A DNA stretch of 64,000 bases. It comes from Pseudomonas sp. 102515. GTDB lineage: Bacteria > Pseudomonadota > Gammaproteobacteria > Pseudomonadales > Pseudomonadaceae. Made by a program: the position numbers and the translations under genes. Each line of letters opens with the position of its first letter. Position 1 is the stretch's first letter. Under the pieces are notes generated by a model that saw nothing but the letters and a program-made list of their open reading frames with translations, ran no database searches and had not been told where the DNA came from. The stretch spans positions 558,001-622,000 of the forward strand of contig NZ_JAVHTY010000002.1 in the NCBI RefSeq assembly GCF_031085165.1, read 5' to 3'. Positions 42,333-51,747 of the stretch are shown piece by piece.

Positions 42333-42356
42333 AGGCGACCCCGGGTCGCCTTTTTT
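42333..42356 (+). terminator. Terminator after dusC
   Basis: 8-bp stem AGGCGACC / GGTCGCCT, loop CCG, followed by TTTTT. Confidence 0.9.
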
Positions 42357-42406
42357 CGTCCGGGATGACCGCTGGAACTTCGCCTGGGCCGTGCGGCCTA
42401 TGCTGG

Positions 42407-44434
42407 ATGCCCCGCAATCCAAGAGCCGACGTGCGTCTACCCTGGACGGTCTTTCTCGCTCCCACGCCCACCGCGCTCCTCTTTGCCGGCAAGACCCTGT
42501 TCGCCGCCGGACTGGCGCTCTGGCTGGCCTTTCGCTTCAGTCTCGAACAGCCGGTCTGGGCCTGCATGACGGTGATGATCGTCTCCCAGCCGCTGTCCGG
42601 CATGGTGCTGGCCAAGGGCCTGTTCCGCCTGCTCGGCACCCTCGTCGGCACCTGCATGGCGGTGGTGCTCATGGGCTTCTTCGCCCAGACGCCCTGGTTG
42701 TTCCTCCTCGCCCTGGCCGGCTGGATGGCCCTGTGCACCGCGGCCTCGACCCTGCTGCGCAATCACGTCGCCTATGGCTTCGTGCTGGCCGGCTATACGG
42801 TCGCCATCATCGGCCTGCCCGCCATCGCCCATCCGCTGACGGTGTTCGACCAGGCGGTGGCCCGCTGTACCGAGATCTGCCTGGGTATCGTCGTGGCCTC
42901 GGCGGTCAGCGCACTGTTCTGGCCGCAGCGCGTGGAGCAGAATCTGGCCGCCCAGGCGCGGCGCACCTGGGAGCAGGGCGTGGCTGCGGCGCGGGCGGAG
43001 CTGGCCGAGGCCCAGGATGCTACCCAGGGGCTGCTGGCCATGCTCGGTCAGGTGGTGGCGGTGGATGCCCAGCGCGATCACGCCTGGTTCGAAGGCCAGC
43101 GCGGACGGCAGCGCGCCAGGGCGTTGCGCCTGCTCTCGCGGGACCTGCTCAGCCTGCTGCGCACCGCTCGCGGCGCCATGCGCCAGTGGCGTGGCCTGGA
43201 CGAGCCGCGGAGGACCGTGCTGCAGCCCTGGCGCGACGAACTGCTGGTGACCCTGGCCAACCCCCAGACTGCGGCCCTGGAAGCCCTCCTGCAGCGTCTG
43301 AGAGAGGCTGCCGGCACCTCGCCACAGCTCGACAACGACCAGCGCTATCTGCTGGCTCGTTTCGCCATCCTGCTGGACAAGATCCTGCTCGCCGGTCGCG
43401 CCCTGGACAGCGTCCACACGGCGCAGCTCAGCGCCGTGGCGCCCTCGGCGCTGGCCCGCCATCGCGATGTTCAGACAGCGCTGCTCTATGGCCTGCGCAG
43501 CGCCTGTGCGCTGCTCGCCGTAGGCGTCTTCTGGCTGGCCAGTGCCTGGCCGTCCGCACCAGGCGCCATGCTGATGGCCGGCGTCATCTGCAGCCTGTTC
43601 GCCAATCGCGACAATGCCGCCGCCATCGGCCTCGGTTTCCTGCGGGGCATCCTCTACGCCGCACCGGTCGCCATTCTCGTCAGCCAGGTGCTGCTGCCGC
43701 AGATCAGCGGTTATCCGTTGCTGTGCCTGGTGCTGGGGGTGCCGCTGTTCTTCGCCGCCCTGGGGATGGCCGGGCCTCCCGGCGTGGTGGGGACAGCGAC
43801 GGCCTTCGCCATCCATCTGCTGGTGCTGGTCTCGCCCGACAACCACGGCCAGGTGGAAATGGGCGCCTTGCTCAACCAGCTGCAGAGTCTGCTGATCGGC
43901 GTCGGTTCGGCCGTGCTCATGTTCCGGCTGATCAGTCTGCGGACGCCGCGGCGTACCAGTCGCCGCATCCTCGAGGCCACCACCTACGACCTGCAGCGGC
44001 TGACCGCGGTCCCCCTGGCCAATGCCGAAACCTGGTTCGGCGGGCGGATGGCGGACCGCCTGCTGCTGCTGGCGCGGCACATCGAGCAGTTGTCGGCCGG
44101 CGAACGCGGGCGCTGGGAGCAGGGGCTGCTGGCGCTTGATCTGGGCAATGAACTGCTGCACCTGCGGGCCTGCCTGGCGGGTGCGCAGGGCGAAGTGGCG
44201 CGGGCACGGGATGTCTTTCTGGGGCGCTTCGCCGAACAGCTGGCGGTGGGCTTCGGAGACCTGCAGCCGGGGGCGCTGGATAGCGCGGCGGAGCGCCTGC
44301 GCCTGGCGCTGGACCAGGCCCCCGACGATGAACCGCATCGCCTGGCGCGCGGCGCCATCGGCCAGCTCCAGCAGACCTGGCGTGGCTGTTGTCTGAAGGC
44401 AGTAGCGGAGGAGGGCGCGGATGAATCTGCATGA
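42407..44434 (+). CDS. FUSC/AaeB-like aromatic acid exporter
   Basis: A 675-residue inner-membrane protein of the fusaric-acid-resistance (FUSC/AaeB) family. It has two blocks of TM helices (approximately residues 20-170 and 360-510), each followed by a cytosolic helical domain. Typical start region: LFAGKTLFAAGLALWLAFRFSLEQPVWACMTVMIVSQP. The start is uncertain: ATG 42407 is used, with an ATG at 42365 and a GTG at 42431 also possible. It forms an export unit with the DUF1656 and HlyD genes downstream; the likely substrates are hydroxylated aromatic carboxylates. Confidence 0.85.
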   Translation: MPRNPRADVRLPWTVFLAPTPTALLFAGKTLFAAGLALWLAFRFSLEQPVWACMTVMIVSQPLSGMVLAKGLFRLLGTLVGTCMAVVLMGFFAQTPWLFLLALAGWMALCTAASTLLRNHVAYGFVLAGYTVAIIGLPAIAHPLTVFDQAVARCTEICLGIVVASAVSALFWPQRVEQNLAAQARRTWEQGVAAARAELAEAQDATQGLLAMLGQVVAVDAQRDHAWFEGQRGRQRARALRLLSRDLLSLLRTARGAMRQWRGLDEPRRTVLQPWRDELLVTLANPQTAALEALLQRLREAAGTSPQLDNDQRYLLARFAILLDKILLAGRALDSVHTAQLSAVAPSALARHRDVQTALLYGLRSACALLAVGVFWLASAWPSAPGAMLMAGVICSLFANRDNAAAIGLGFLRGILYAAPVAILVSQVLLPQISGYPLLCLVLGVPLFFAALGMAGPPGVVGTATAFAIHLLVLVSPDNHGQVEMGALLNQLQSLLIGVGSAVLMFRLISLRTPRRTSRRILEATTYDLQRLTAVPLANAETWFGGRMADRLLLLARHIEQLSAGERGRWEQGLLALDLGNELLHLRACLAGAQGEVARARDVFLGRFAEQLAVGFGDLQPGALDSAAERLRLALDQAPDDEPHRLARGAIGQLQQTWRGCCLKAVAEEGADESA

Positions 44435-44624
44435 ATGGGCCATCGGCGGGGTCTATCTGGGGCCGCTGTTCGTCTATGGCGTCCTGGCGCTGCTGCTGAC
44501 GGCGCTGTCGCTGTGGCTGCTGCAGCGTAGTGGCCTCGGCCGCCATCTGTGGCACAGCGCCCTGTTCGGCTGTGCGCTGTTCGTGCTCTGGCTGGCCGGC
44601 CTCGTCGCTGTCCTGGCCACCTGA
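44421..44624 (+). CDS. DUF1656 (AaeX-like) membrane protein
   Basis: A 67-residue inner-membrane protein with two TM helices (VYLGPLFVYGVLALLLTALSLWLL and WHSALFGCALFVLWLAGLVAVLA). It overlaps the FUSC gene by 14 bp, with a GGAGGA site inside that gene. DUF1656 members accompany AaeA/AaeB-type pumps. Confidence 0.88.
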   Translation: MNLHEWAIGGVYLGPLFVYGVLALLLTALSLWLLQRSGLGRHLWHSALFGCALFVLWLAGLVAVLAT

Positions 44625-44651
44625 GCCCCTGACAAGAGGATCCCCAAGGCG

Positions 44652-45554
44652 ATGCACAAGACCCTGCGTGTGGCGATAACCCTGATCGTGGTGCTGCTCG
44701 CCATCCTGGCCGGCACCTGGCTGTGGCATTTCTATCTCTACACACCCTGGACCCGCGATGCGCGGGTACGGGCGGATGTGGTGGTGGTGGCGCCCGACGT
44801 GTCGGGCTGGGTGACGCGCCTGGCGGTGGTGGACAACCAGCTGGTGAAGCGCGGCGACCTGCTCCTGCAGATCGACCAGCAGCGCTATCAGGCCAATCTC
44901 GACCATGCCAAGGCGGTGGCCGACACGCGCCAGCAGCAGTTGCGCCTGCGCGAAAGCGAGTCGGCGCGGCGCCAGCGGCTGGGCTCCAGTGCCATCAGCG
45001 CCGAGGACCGCGAGACCGCCCAGGTCAACGTGGCGGTCGCCCGCAGCCAGTACCAGGAGGCCCTGAGCGACGTGAACCTGGCCCAGATCAACCTGGATCG
45101 CAGCCGGGTACTGGCGCCGCGGGAAGGGCGGATCACCAACCTCAGGTTCGCCGAGGGCAACTATGTACAGACCGGCCAGGCGGTGATGGCGCTGGTGGAT
45201 ACCCGTTCCTTCTACGTCATGGCCTATTTCGAGGAGACCAAGATTCCCCATATCCATCCGGGCGATGCGGTACGGGTGCGCCTGATGAACCAGGCCGCGC
45301 CGCTGCAGGGGCGGGTGGCGAGCATCAGCAGCGGCATCACCGATCGTAATGCGGCCAACGATGCCCAGTTGCTGGCCACTGTCGAGCCGACCTTCAACTG
45401 GGTGCGCCTGGCACAGCGCATTCCGGTGCGTATCGAACTGCTCGACGTACCGGCGGATATCCACCTCAGCGCGGGGATGACGGCGAGCGTTTCGGTGCTC
45501 GATGGCGAAGGCCGGCATCCGCTGCAGGGCTGGCGTCGGCTCTGGGATTACTGA
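44652..45554 (+). CDS. HlyD-family adaptor of the aromatic acid pump (AaeA-like)
   Basis: A 300-residue membrane-fusion protein: N-terminal anchor (VAITLIVVLLAILAGTWLWHF), biotinyl/lipoyl-like segment (VVVVAPDVSGWVTRLAVVDNQLVKRGDLLLQID), an alpha-hairpin (YQANLDHAKAVADTRQQQLRL), and a beta-barrel (FYVMAYFEETKIPHIHPGDAVRVRL). It pairs with the FUSC and DUF1656 proteins to export aromatic acids. AAGAGGA lies just upstream of its ATG. Confidence 0.9.
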   Translation: MHKTLRVAITLIVVLLAILAGTWLWHFYLYTPWTRDARVRADVVVVAPDVSGWVTRLAVVDNQLVKRGDLLLQIDQQRYQANLDHAKAVADTRQQQLRLRESESARRQRLGSSAISAEDRETAQVNVAVARSQYQEALSDVNLAQINLDRSRVLAPREGRITNLRFAEGNYVQTGQAVMALVDTRSFYVMAYFEETKIPHIHPGDAVRVRLMNQAAPLQGRVASISSGITDRNAANDAQLLATVEPTFNWVRLAQRIPVRIELLDVPADIHLSAGMTASVSVLDGEGRHPLQGWRRLWDY

Positions 45555-45567
45555 GGTCTGGAGGGGT

Positions 45568-45581
45568 ACGACTAAAGTCGT
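45568..45581. promoter_or_regulatory. Palindromic operator candidate upstream of yjcH-actP
   Basis: ACGACTAAAGTCGT, arms ACGAC/GTCGT spaced by TAAA, lies 70-83 bp before the yjcH start. LuxR-type regulators (MxtR/ErdR in Pseudomonas, CrbSR in Vibrio) control acetate uptake genes; assignment here is inferred. Confidence 0.5.
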
Positions 45582-45650
45582 CTGGAAGCCTTACCGGGCG
45601 GGCCTAGAGTAGAGCTCGACGCTCCCGTCATGCTGTAAGGAACAACAATA

Positions 45651-45962
45651 ATGAATGACAGCACCTACCGGCGGATTGAAGCCAGTCCGCGTTTCCAGGA
45701 ACTGGTGGCGAAACGCGGGCGATTCGCCTGGACGCTTTCGGCCATCATGCTCGGACTCTATTCCGCCTTCATCCTCCTGATCGCCTTCGCCCCCAAGGTC
45801 CTCGGCACCCGTATCCATGCGGAGACCGCCATGACCTGGGGCATTCCCCTGGGCGTCGGTCTGATCCTCTCGGCCTTCGTCCTGACCGGCATCTACGTCC
45901 GCCGGGCCAATGGCGAATTCGATCGGCTCAACGCGGAAATCCTCCGGGAGGTGCAGCCATGA
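45651..45962 (+). CDS. yjcH: DUF485 membrane protein YjcH
   Basis: A 103-residue inner-membrane protein with two TM helices ([44 protein letters not shown]) and the cytosolic tail [21 protein letters not shown]485 (YjcH) is nearly always next to actP and is required for, or accompanies, acetate transport. Its stop overlaps the actP start by 4 bp (ATGA). Confidence 0.93.
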   Translation: MNDSTYRRIEASPRFQELVAKRGRFAWTLSAIMLGLYSAFILLIAFAPKVLGTRIHAETAMTWGIPLGVGLILSAFVLTGIYVRRANGEFDRLNAEILREVQP

Positions 45963-47614
45963 GACGTCTTTCCCTGGCCGCCGCGCTGCTGGCCCTCTCG
46001 CCTTCGCTCTGGGCCGCCGATGCCATCAGTGGCGCGGTCCAGCGCCAACCCCTGAACGTCTCCGCCATCCTGATGTTCGTGGCCTTCGTCGGGGCCACCC
46101 TGGGTATCACCTACTGGGCTTCCAAACGCAATCGCTCCGCCGCGGACTACTACGCCGCCGGTGGACGCATCACCGGTTTCCAGAACGGCCTGGCGATCGC
46201 CGGTGACTACATGTCGGCCGCCTCCTTCCTGGGCATTTCCGCCCTGGTGTTCACCTCCGGCTACGACGGCCTGATCTACTCCATCGGCTTCCTGGTGGGC
46301 TGGCCGATCATCCTGTTCCTGATCGCCGAGCGCCTGCGCAACCTGGGCAAGTACACCTTCGCCGACGTGGCGTCCTATCGCCTCAAGCAGAAGGACATCC
46401 GTACTCTGTCCGCCTGCGGTTCGCTGGTGGTGGTCGCTCTCTACCTGATCGCCCAGATGGTCGGTGCCGGCAAGCTGATCCAGCTGCTGTTCGGCCTGGA
46501 CTACAGCATCGCCGTGGTGCTGGTGGGTATCCTGATGGTGCTCTATGTGCTCTTCGGCGGCATGCTGGCCACCACCTGGGTACAGATCATCAAGGCGGTG
46601 CTGCTGCTGTCCGGTGCCAGCTTCATGGCCTTCATGGTGATGAAGCACGTCGGCTTCGACTTCAACCGACTGTTCGCCGAAGCCATCGCCGTGCACCCGA
46701 AGGGCGAGGCCATCATGAGTCCCGGCGGCCTGGTGAAGGATCCGATCTCGGCCTTCTCCCTGGGTCTGGCGCTGATGTTCGGCACCGCCGGCCTGCCGCA
46801 CATCCTGATGCGCTTCTTCACCGTCAGCGACGCCAAGGAAGCCCGCAAGAGTGTGTTCTACGCCACCGGCTTCATCGGCTATTTCTATATCCTGACCTTC
46901 ATCATCGGCTTTGGCGCCATCCTGCTGGTCAGTACCAATCCGGCCTTCAAGGACGCCGCCGGCGCCTTGCTGGGTGGCAACAACATGGCGGCGGTGCACC
47001 TGGCCAACGCCGTGGGCGGTAGCATCTTCCTGGGCTTCATCTCGGCGGTGGCCTTCGCCACCATCCTGGCGGTGGTCGCCGGTCTGACCCTGGCCGGTGC
47101 TTCGGCGGTCTCCCATGACCTCTACGCCAGCGTGATCAAGCAGGGCAAGGCCAACGAGAAGGACGAGATCCGCGTCTCCAAGATGACCACCGTAGCGCTG
47201 GGCGTGGTCGCCATCGCCTTGGGCATCCTCTTCGAGAAGCAGAACATCGCCTTCATGGTGGGCCTGGCGTTCTCCATCGCCGCCAGTTGCAACTTCCCGA
47301 TCCTGCTGCTTTCGATGTACTGGCAGCGTCTGACCACCCGGGGCGCCATGATCGGTGGCTGGCTCGGCCTGATCACCGCGGTGGCCCTGATGGTGCTCGG
47401 CCCGACCATCTGGGTGACCATCCTCGGTCATGCCAAGCCGATCTACCCCTATGAATACCCGGCGCTGTTCTCCATCGCCGTGGCCTTCATCGGTATCTGG
47501 TTCTTCTCCATCACCGACAAGTCGGCGGCTGCCGAAGAAGAGCGTGCGCGCTTCTATCCGCAGTTCGTGAGATCCCAGACCGGTCTGGGCGCCAGCGGCG
47601 CCGTCTCGCACTGA
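45959..47614 (+). CDS. actP: Cation/acetate symporter ActP
   Basis: Sodium:solute symporter (SSS family), 551 residues, taking up acetate and glycolate with a cation. Signal-like N-terminal segment [19 protein letters not shown], then about 13 TM helices. Signatures: [82 protein letters not shown]. It is translationally coupled to yjcH and followed by a terminator at 47636. Confidence 0.96.
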   Translation: MRRLSLAAALLALSPSLWAADAISGAVQRQPLNVSAILMFVAFVGATLGITYWASKRNRSAADYYAAGGRITGFQNGLAIAGDYMSAASFLGISALVFTSGYDGLIYSIGFLVGWPIILFLIAERLRNLGKYTFADVASYRLKQKDIRTLSACGSLVVVALYLIAQMVGAGKLIQLLFGLDYSIAVVLVGILMVLYVLFGGMLATTWVQIIKAVLLLSGASFMAFMVMKHVGFDFNRLFAEAIAVHPKGEAIMSPGGLVKDPISAFSLGLALMFGTAGLPHILMRFFTVSDAKEARKSVFYATGFIGYFYILTFIIGFGAILLVSTNPAFKDAAGALLGGNNMAAVHLANAVGGSIFLGFISAVAFATILAVVAGLTLAGASAVSHDLYASVIKQGKANEKDEIRVSKMTTVALGVVAIALGILFEKQNIAFMVGLAFSIAASCNFPILLLSMYWQRLTTRGAMIGGWLGLITAVALMVLGPTIWVTILGHAKPIYPYEYPALFSIAVAFIGIWFFSITDKSAAAEEERARFYPQFVRSQTGLGASGAVSH

Positions 47615-47635
47615 CAGACACCTGCGACAAGACCA

Positions 47636-47665
47636 AGCCCGGATCCCCGATCCGGGCTTTCCTTT
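47636..47665 (+). terminator. Terminator after actP
   Basis: 10-bp stem AGCCCGGATC / GATCCGGGCT, loop CCC, followed by TTCCTTT. Confidence 0.85.
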
Positions 47666-47817
47666 GGGGGTGAGAACGCCAATTTGGCTGGAAGGGCAGG
47701 GATACCGGAGGACGTCGGGATTTTCCGTCGCTGGCGCGGGTCCATGGAATAAGCCCGTCGCTGCGTATCGACCTGTTACGGCGGCGGTCGACCCTTGGCC
47801 TTCATGGAGAATGGCAG

Positions 47818-47976
47818 ATGACTCTCTCGACCATCCTGGTTCTGGTGCTGCTGGTCCTGCTCATCGGTGGACTTCCGGTATTCCCGCATTCGCGCAGCTG
47901 GGGCTATGGCCCGTCCGGTATCGTGGGTGCCATCCTGGTCGTCTTGCTGGTGCTGCTCTTGCTCGGCATGATCTAG
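47818..47976 (+). CDS. DUF3309 membrane microprotein
   Basis: A 52-residue protein, MTLSTILVLVLLVLLIGGLP...GYGPSGIVGAILVVLLVLLLLGMI. Two hydrophobic helices flank a conserved turn, LPVFPHSRSWGYGPSGI, which is the DUF3309 signature. GGAGA lies 7 bp before the ATG. Function unknown; often stress-associated. Convergent with dacB across a bidirectional terminator. Confidence 0.85.
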   Translation: MTLSTILVLVLLVLLIGGLPVFPHSRSWGYGPSGIVGAILVVLLVLLLLGMI

Positions 47977-48086
47977 GCCCGTCCAAGGTCTGAAAATGCC
48001 CCACAAGGGTGCGTTGGACAAACTTCTTGCCCAATGCGGTGCAGCGCGGTAACGTCGGCTTTCCGGCCTGCCTTGCCGAGTGTGGT

Positions 48087-48128
48087 AAACAAAACCGGCG
48101 TCTGCGCGAGCAGACGCCGGTTTTGTTT
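48087..48128. terminator. Bidirectional terminator between DUF3309 gene and dacB
   Basis: 19-bp perfect stem AAACAAAACCGGCGTCTGC / GCAGACGCCGGTTTTGTTT with loop GCGA; A/T-rich on both flanks, so it should end transcription from either side. Confidence 0.92.
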
Positions 48129-48134
48129 TGCGCG

Positions 48135-49598
48135 TCAGTTGGCGACCGCGCCGTCCTGGCGGCTGCGCAGATAGAGATCCAGCACCACCTCGTCCAGGAT
48201 CGACGAAGCACCCCAGGGGCGGCTGCTGTTGAGGATGGCGACCACCACCCAGTTGCGCGCGTTGGCATCCCGGACGAAGCCCGCCAGGGCGCGCACGTTG
48301 TTCAGGGTACCGGTCTTCATGTGTGCCTGGCCGGTGAGCGGCGAATTCTTCATGCGTTTGCGCAGGGTGCCATCCATGCCCGCCAGCGGCAGCGAAGAGA
48401 TGAACTCCGGGCCATAGGGGCTCTGCCAGGCGGCGCGCAGGATCTCGGCCATCTCCCGGGCACTGACCCGCTCGGTCCGTGACAGGCCGGAGCCGTTCTC
48501 CATGATCAGGTGACTGGCGTTGATGCCCTTGCGCGCCAGCCACGAGCGGATGACCCGCAGCGCCGCCTTGCTGTCGTCCGCATCCGCCGAGGTGCGGAAT
48601 TGCGCGCCTATGGAGAGGAACAGCTGCTGCGCCATGGTGTTGTTGCTGTACTTGTTGATGTCGCGAATGATCTCGACCACATCGGGCGAGAAGGCCCGCG
48701 CCAGCACCTCGGCATTGCGCGGCACGCTGCCCTCGCGGGTACGGCCCTTGATGCTGCCACCCAGTTCCTGCCAGATGGCCCGCACCGCGCCGGCGGTATA
48801 GGCCGGGTGGTCGAGTAGTGACAGATAGCTCTGGGCGTTGCAGCCGTCCGGCAACTGGCCACTGACCACCAGGCTGGTACTGCCATCGGCCTGGGGCACT
48901 GGATTGAAGCGCACCTCCGGCCAGGCCGGGCAACCACTCTTGCCGGTGGCGCGCATCTGGTTGTCGATGTTGACGTTGGTCAGCGGCGGATCCATGGAGA
49001 CGCTGACCCGGCCATCGGCCGAGCGCACCACCATGCGCACCGACTTGAGATTGACCAGCAGCGAATCCGGACCGACCAGGAAGGTCTTGTTCTCGTCTTC
49101 GCCGTCGTCGTTGAAGGCCGGCAGATTGGGCTTCACGAAGCGACCGCGATCCAGTACCAGGTCACCGGTGACTTCCAGCACGCCGTTGGCGCGCAGGTCG
49201 CGCATGAGCAGCCACAGCCGCTCCATGTTCAGCTTGGGATCGCCACCGCCCTTGAGATAGAGGTTGCCGTTGAGGATGCCGTCCTTGAGCGTGCCGTCGG
49301 TATAGAACTCGGTCTTCCACTGGTAGGTGGGGCCCAGCAGTTCCAGGGCGGCAAAGGTGGTGATCAACTTCATGGTCGACGCCGGATTCACCGAGACGTC
49401 GGCATTGTAGTAGTCGTTCTCGCCTGGGCCATCGAGGGGCAGCATCACCAGCGACAGGTCGCTGCCGGGAATCTTGTTGGTCTGCATCGCCTTTTCGATT
49501 CGCGGCGGCAGGTAGGAGGTATCGGCACTGACGGGCAGGGAAAAGCCCAGGGCGCAGCAGCTCAGCAGCAGGCCCAGGGATCGGAAGGTCTTTCGCAT
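48135..49598 (-). CDS. dacB: D-alanyl-D-alanine carboxypeptidase/endopeptidase (PBP4)
   Basis: Class-C penicillin-binding protein (S13 family), 487 residues, periplasmic after signal peptide cleavage (SLGLLLSCCALGFSLPVSA). It removes terminal D-Ala and cleaves cross-links in peptidoglycan. SxxK is at 74-77 (STMK), SxN at about 316 (KYSNNTMAQQ), and KTG at about 427 (HMKTGTLNNVRA). The start at MRKTFR is chosen; MCVP four codons upstream is possible. In P. aeruginosa loss of PBP4 induces AmpC. Confidence 0.93.
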   Translation of the reverse strand: MRKTFRSLGLLLSCCALGFSLPVSADTSYLPPRIEKAMQTNKIPGSDLSLVMLPLDGPGENDYYNADVSVNPASTMKLITTFAALELLGPTYQWKTEFYTDGTLKDGILNGNLYLKGGGDPKLNMERLWLLMRDLRANGVLEVTGDLVLDRGRFVKPNLPAFNDDGEDENKTFLVGPDSLLVNLKSVRMVVRSADGRVSVSMDPPLTNVNIDNQMRATGKSGCPAWPEVRFNPVPQADGSTSLVVSGQLPDGCNAQSYLSLLDHPAYTAGAVRAIWQELGGSIKGRTREGSVPRNAEVLARAFSPDVVEIIRDINKYSNNTMAQQLFLSIGAQFRTSADADDSKAALRVIRSWLARKGINASHLIMENGSGLSRTERVSAREMAEILRAAWQSPYGPEFISSLPLAGMDGTLRKRMKNSPLTGQAHMKTGTLNNVRALAGFVRDANARNWVVVAILNSSRPWGASSILDEVVLDLYLRSRQDGAVAN

Positions 49599-49722
49599 CG
49601 GGACACACACCTTGGCAGGGTACCGGCCTAGTTGAAGAGAGAAGGGGCCGATAGACGTCGTAGTGTGGGCATTATGCAGTAAGGAGGGCGGGGCGAGCCA
49701 ATCCCGAGCGGCAGGGCGCAGA

Positions 49723-49750
49723 CAAAGAAACGACCGCCTCGGCGGTCGTC
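49723..49750 (-). terminator. Terminator for the small gene at 49767
   Basis: Stem ACGACCGCC / GGCGGTCGT with loop of 2-4 nt; on the minus strand it is followed by TTTCTTTG. Confidence 0.75.
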
Positions 49751-49766
49751 TCTGGAAAGGGCGGGA

Positions 49767-49916
49767 TCAGTTGTAGCCCGTGGCGTCCTTGGTGCGGTCC
49801 GGACTGTTGGGCGAAGGCGGATCGCGTCCGTCGTCGGTCTTGGCGTGCTCGGTGCGCAGGGGCTTTTCGTCCTTGGGCAGTTCGCGTTCGTCGGCTTTGC
49901 GCTTTTCTTCGGCCAT
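49767..49916 (-). CDS. Small hydrophilic hypothetical protein
   Basis: A 49-residue protein of highly charged composition, MAEEKRKADERELPKDEKPL then RTEHAKTDDGRDPPSPNSP, with no hydrophobic core; probably intrinsically disordered. It lies 26 bp after the lipoprotein gene on the same strand and before a terminator, which supports co-transcription. No ribosome site stronger than GAGGATCC is seen upstream. Function unknown. Confidence 0.55.
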   Translation of the reverse strand: MAEEKRKADERELPKDEKPLRTEHAKTDDGRDPPSPNSPDRTKDATGYN

Positions 49917-49942
49917 GGGATCCTCGTCTACGTGATTGCCGG

Positions 49943-50599
49943 TCAAGGTGTGACCGGTGCAGGCGTTTCGCCGTTCCCCTGGGGCGAGGAGTGGTCGGCG
50001 AACGCGCCGGCGCTTTGTAGCTGGCGCAGGGCATCGTTGACCTGGCGGGCGAAGGTTTCCTCGATGGCGGTCCCGGCCTGATGGCTGGCGGCCAGGGGCA
50101 GGAACCAGACACCCATCCAGGTGCGCACCGAGCTGGCGTTGCGCACGCGAGTGGAAGGACCGCTTCCCGCGGCGATCCATTCCGCGGTCAGCACATAATC
50201 GTCCTTGGCGGTACCCGGGACGAGAAAGAAAGTGGCGCCGGTGATCAGGCCACTGGCGATGGCCGCGGCGTAGGAGGTGCTGTTGTAGAGCTTGAGGCGT
50301 AGCAGGGCGTCGTCGGGTCTGCCGGGTTCCGGCACCAGGGTGATGCGGTCGAACAGCCGGGAGCCTTCCAGGATCTCGCGCAGCCGGGGCTTCAGGCCTT
50401 CGCGGGCGACGGCGATCGACGTCGCGTCCTTGGCGTCCTCGACAGTGCCGCGATAGAAATTGAATTCCACCAGCACATTGGGGCGCTGCGGCTGCTCGCT
50501 CAGGGGCGCGCGGAATGGCTGGGAAGAGAGTTCGTCACCGGGAAAGGCGGCGCAACCGGCGAGCAGGAGCAGGCAGAGCAGGGCAGCGAGAGTCTTCAT
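49943..50599 (-). CDS. Conserved hypothetical lipoprotein
   Basis: A 218-residue lipoprotein with lipobox LLLAGC (Cys15) after MKTLAALLCLL. The mature region has FNFYRGTVEDAKDATSIAVAREGLKPRLREILEGSRLFDRITLVPEP and a hydrophobic stretch AAAIASGLITGATFFLVPG; it ends in Pro-rich GNGETPAPVTP. I do not recognise a named family. The start is placed 20 codons inside the longest frame because it gives a proper signal peptide. Confidence 0.75.
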   Translation of the reverse strand: MKTLAALLCLLLLAGCAAFPGDELSSQPFRAPLSEQPQRPNVLVEFNFYRGTVEDAKDATSIAVAREGLKPRLREILEGSRLFDRITLVPEPGRPDDALLRLKLYNSTSYAAAIASGLITGATFFLVPGTAKDDYVLTAEWIAAGSGPSTRVRNASSVRTWMGVWFLPLAASHQAGTAIEETFARQVNDALRQLQSAGAFADHSSPQGNGETPAPVTP

Positions 50600-50657
50600 G
50601 AAACGCACCTCATCCCTAAGTGGCGATAGCGAAGGCTGGCGGGGCCAACGTCCGCGC

Positions 50658-50692
50658 AAAAAAAAAAGCCCAACCGGGGGTTGGGCTTTTTC
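50658..50692. terminator. Strong terminator after the cold-shock gene
   Basis: 10-bp stem AAGCCCAACC / GGTTGGGCTT with loop GGG; ten A residues on one side and TTTT on the other, so the minus-strand cold-shock transcript ends in a long U-tract. Confidence 0.93.
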
Positions 50693-50706
50693 GAGAAGGC
50701 GGGTGA

Positions 50707-50916
50707 TCAGATCACCTGCACCTCATCGGCCTGCAGGCCTTTCTGGCCTTGCACGACCAGGAAGGAAACGGCCTGGCCTTCTTGCAGGCTCTTGAAGCCG
50801 TTGCCCTGAATGGAACGGTAGTGAACGAACACGTCCGGGCCGCTCTGGGGGGTGATGAAGCCGAAGCCTTTCTCGTCGTTGAACCACTTGACGGTGCCAG
50901 TTTGGCGAGTAGACAT
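50707..50916 (-). CDS. Cold-shock protein (CspA family)
   Basis: Single-domain OB-fold RNA chaperone of 69 residues: [20 protein letters not shown] with RNP1 KGFGFIT, and RNP2 as DVFVHYRSI (Tyr where most have Phe). It melts mRNA secondary structure in the cold or stationary phase. AAGGAGAAATCC precedes the ATG, and a hairpin-containing leader of more than 60 bp follows upstream, typical for csp mRNAs. Which paralogue (capB, cspD) is not determinable. Confidence 0.92.
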   Translation of the reverse strand: MSTRQTGTVKWFNDEKGFGFITPQSGPDVFVHYRSIQGNGFKSLQEGQAVSFLVVQGQKGLQADEVQVI

Positions 50917-51747
50917 GGATTTCTCCTTGAATAAGATGACGTTGTTGTCCGCGAAGGACGACAGTTTTGAAACGAGGAGAAACCCATGCCGCGAAAGCTG
51001 GCCCTGATGTACTCCAGGTTCTCGACAGGTGAGCCGCTTTGTGGAGACAGCCTCACCTGACAGCGATGGATGGTCTCAGACTGGCTTGCGCAAAACAAGA
51101 CCTTTGAGCTGCTCGATGTTGACTTTACCGACCATGGTCGAAGCGGCTGCTGGCACGGTCGAACGGAGGGTGGAAGAGGGGAGCCCTATCGCCCCCTGAA
51201 GCATGAAACGAGTCGACTGCGGGACGCGAGCCGTGCTGAATCGTTTCCCGAACAGGATGTGCCGCGGAGCGAGACGCTGGGCAGCACGTCGTGTTCGGAA
51301 ATCGTAGTGCATGCCTGTTGGTTCTTCACGTTTTTTCAGGACCCTAGGCACACCTGCATGCTCCTTTGAGCCTTGTTGCAGGCCGGAATTTCGCTCAGGC
51401 CGACACCTGGGGTCCTGAGCGGCGAGAGGTCGCCAGCCGGCGTCCATGCAGAGCTATTTCGTGGCCGGGAGGGCAGCGCCTGGCCTGCTGTGACGACGAT
51501 GCCGTGGGTCACGAGGTATAACGGCAATGGCTCAGGCACGCGAACGCGGGTCGTACCCGGGTCGCTATACGAGGCAACCGGCCGAAGCGATGCCCAGCCG
51601 TTGCCGGCAAGGGCTCAGCCTGGGCGGGGTGGGGCTCATGGGCCAGCGGTGTCGAAACGGTGATGGCCTGCTCAATGTCGGTGGTGGCTAGGTGCTATTA
51701 TTCCGTTCGAATCATTACCCCGGACCGCAAGGGTCCAAGGATCTACT
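50917..51747. other. 831-bp region with weak coding evidence
   Basis: Contains the cold-shock leader (hairpin GTTGTCC/GGACGAC at about 50944-50962). It also contains a 24-codon plus-strand ORF at 50986-51060 ([18 protein letters not shown]...) with a GAGGAGA site 6 bp upstream, and an inverted repeat CAGGTGAG/CTCACCTG within that ORF. A minus-strand 78-codon frame at 51076-51312 (MHYDFRTRRAAQRLAPRH...) has moderate third-position GC. None has family similarity I recognise. GC content is lower than in the neighbours. Confidence 0.4.

Noticed and set aside
45893-47611. 572-codon minus-strand frame opposite actP
   Set aside because: His/Gln/Gly/Asp-rich shadow translation of a TM protein gene.
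51070-51369. 99-codon plus-strand ORF and a 78-codon minus-strand ORF in the same stretch
   Set aside because: They overlap each other, neither has a good ribosome site or recognisable similarity. Described only within the weakly coding region.
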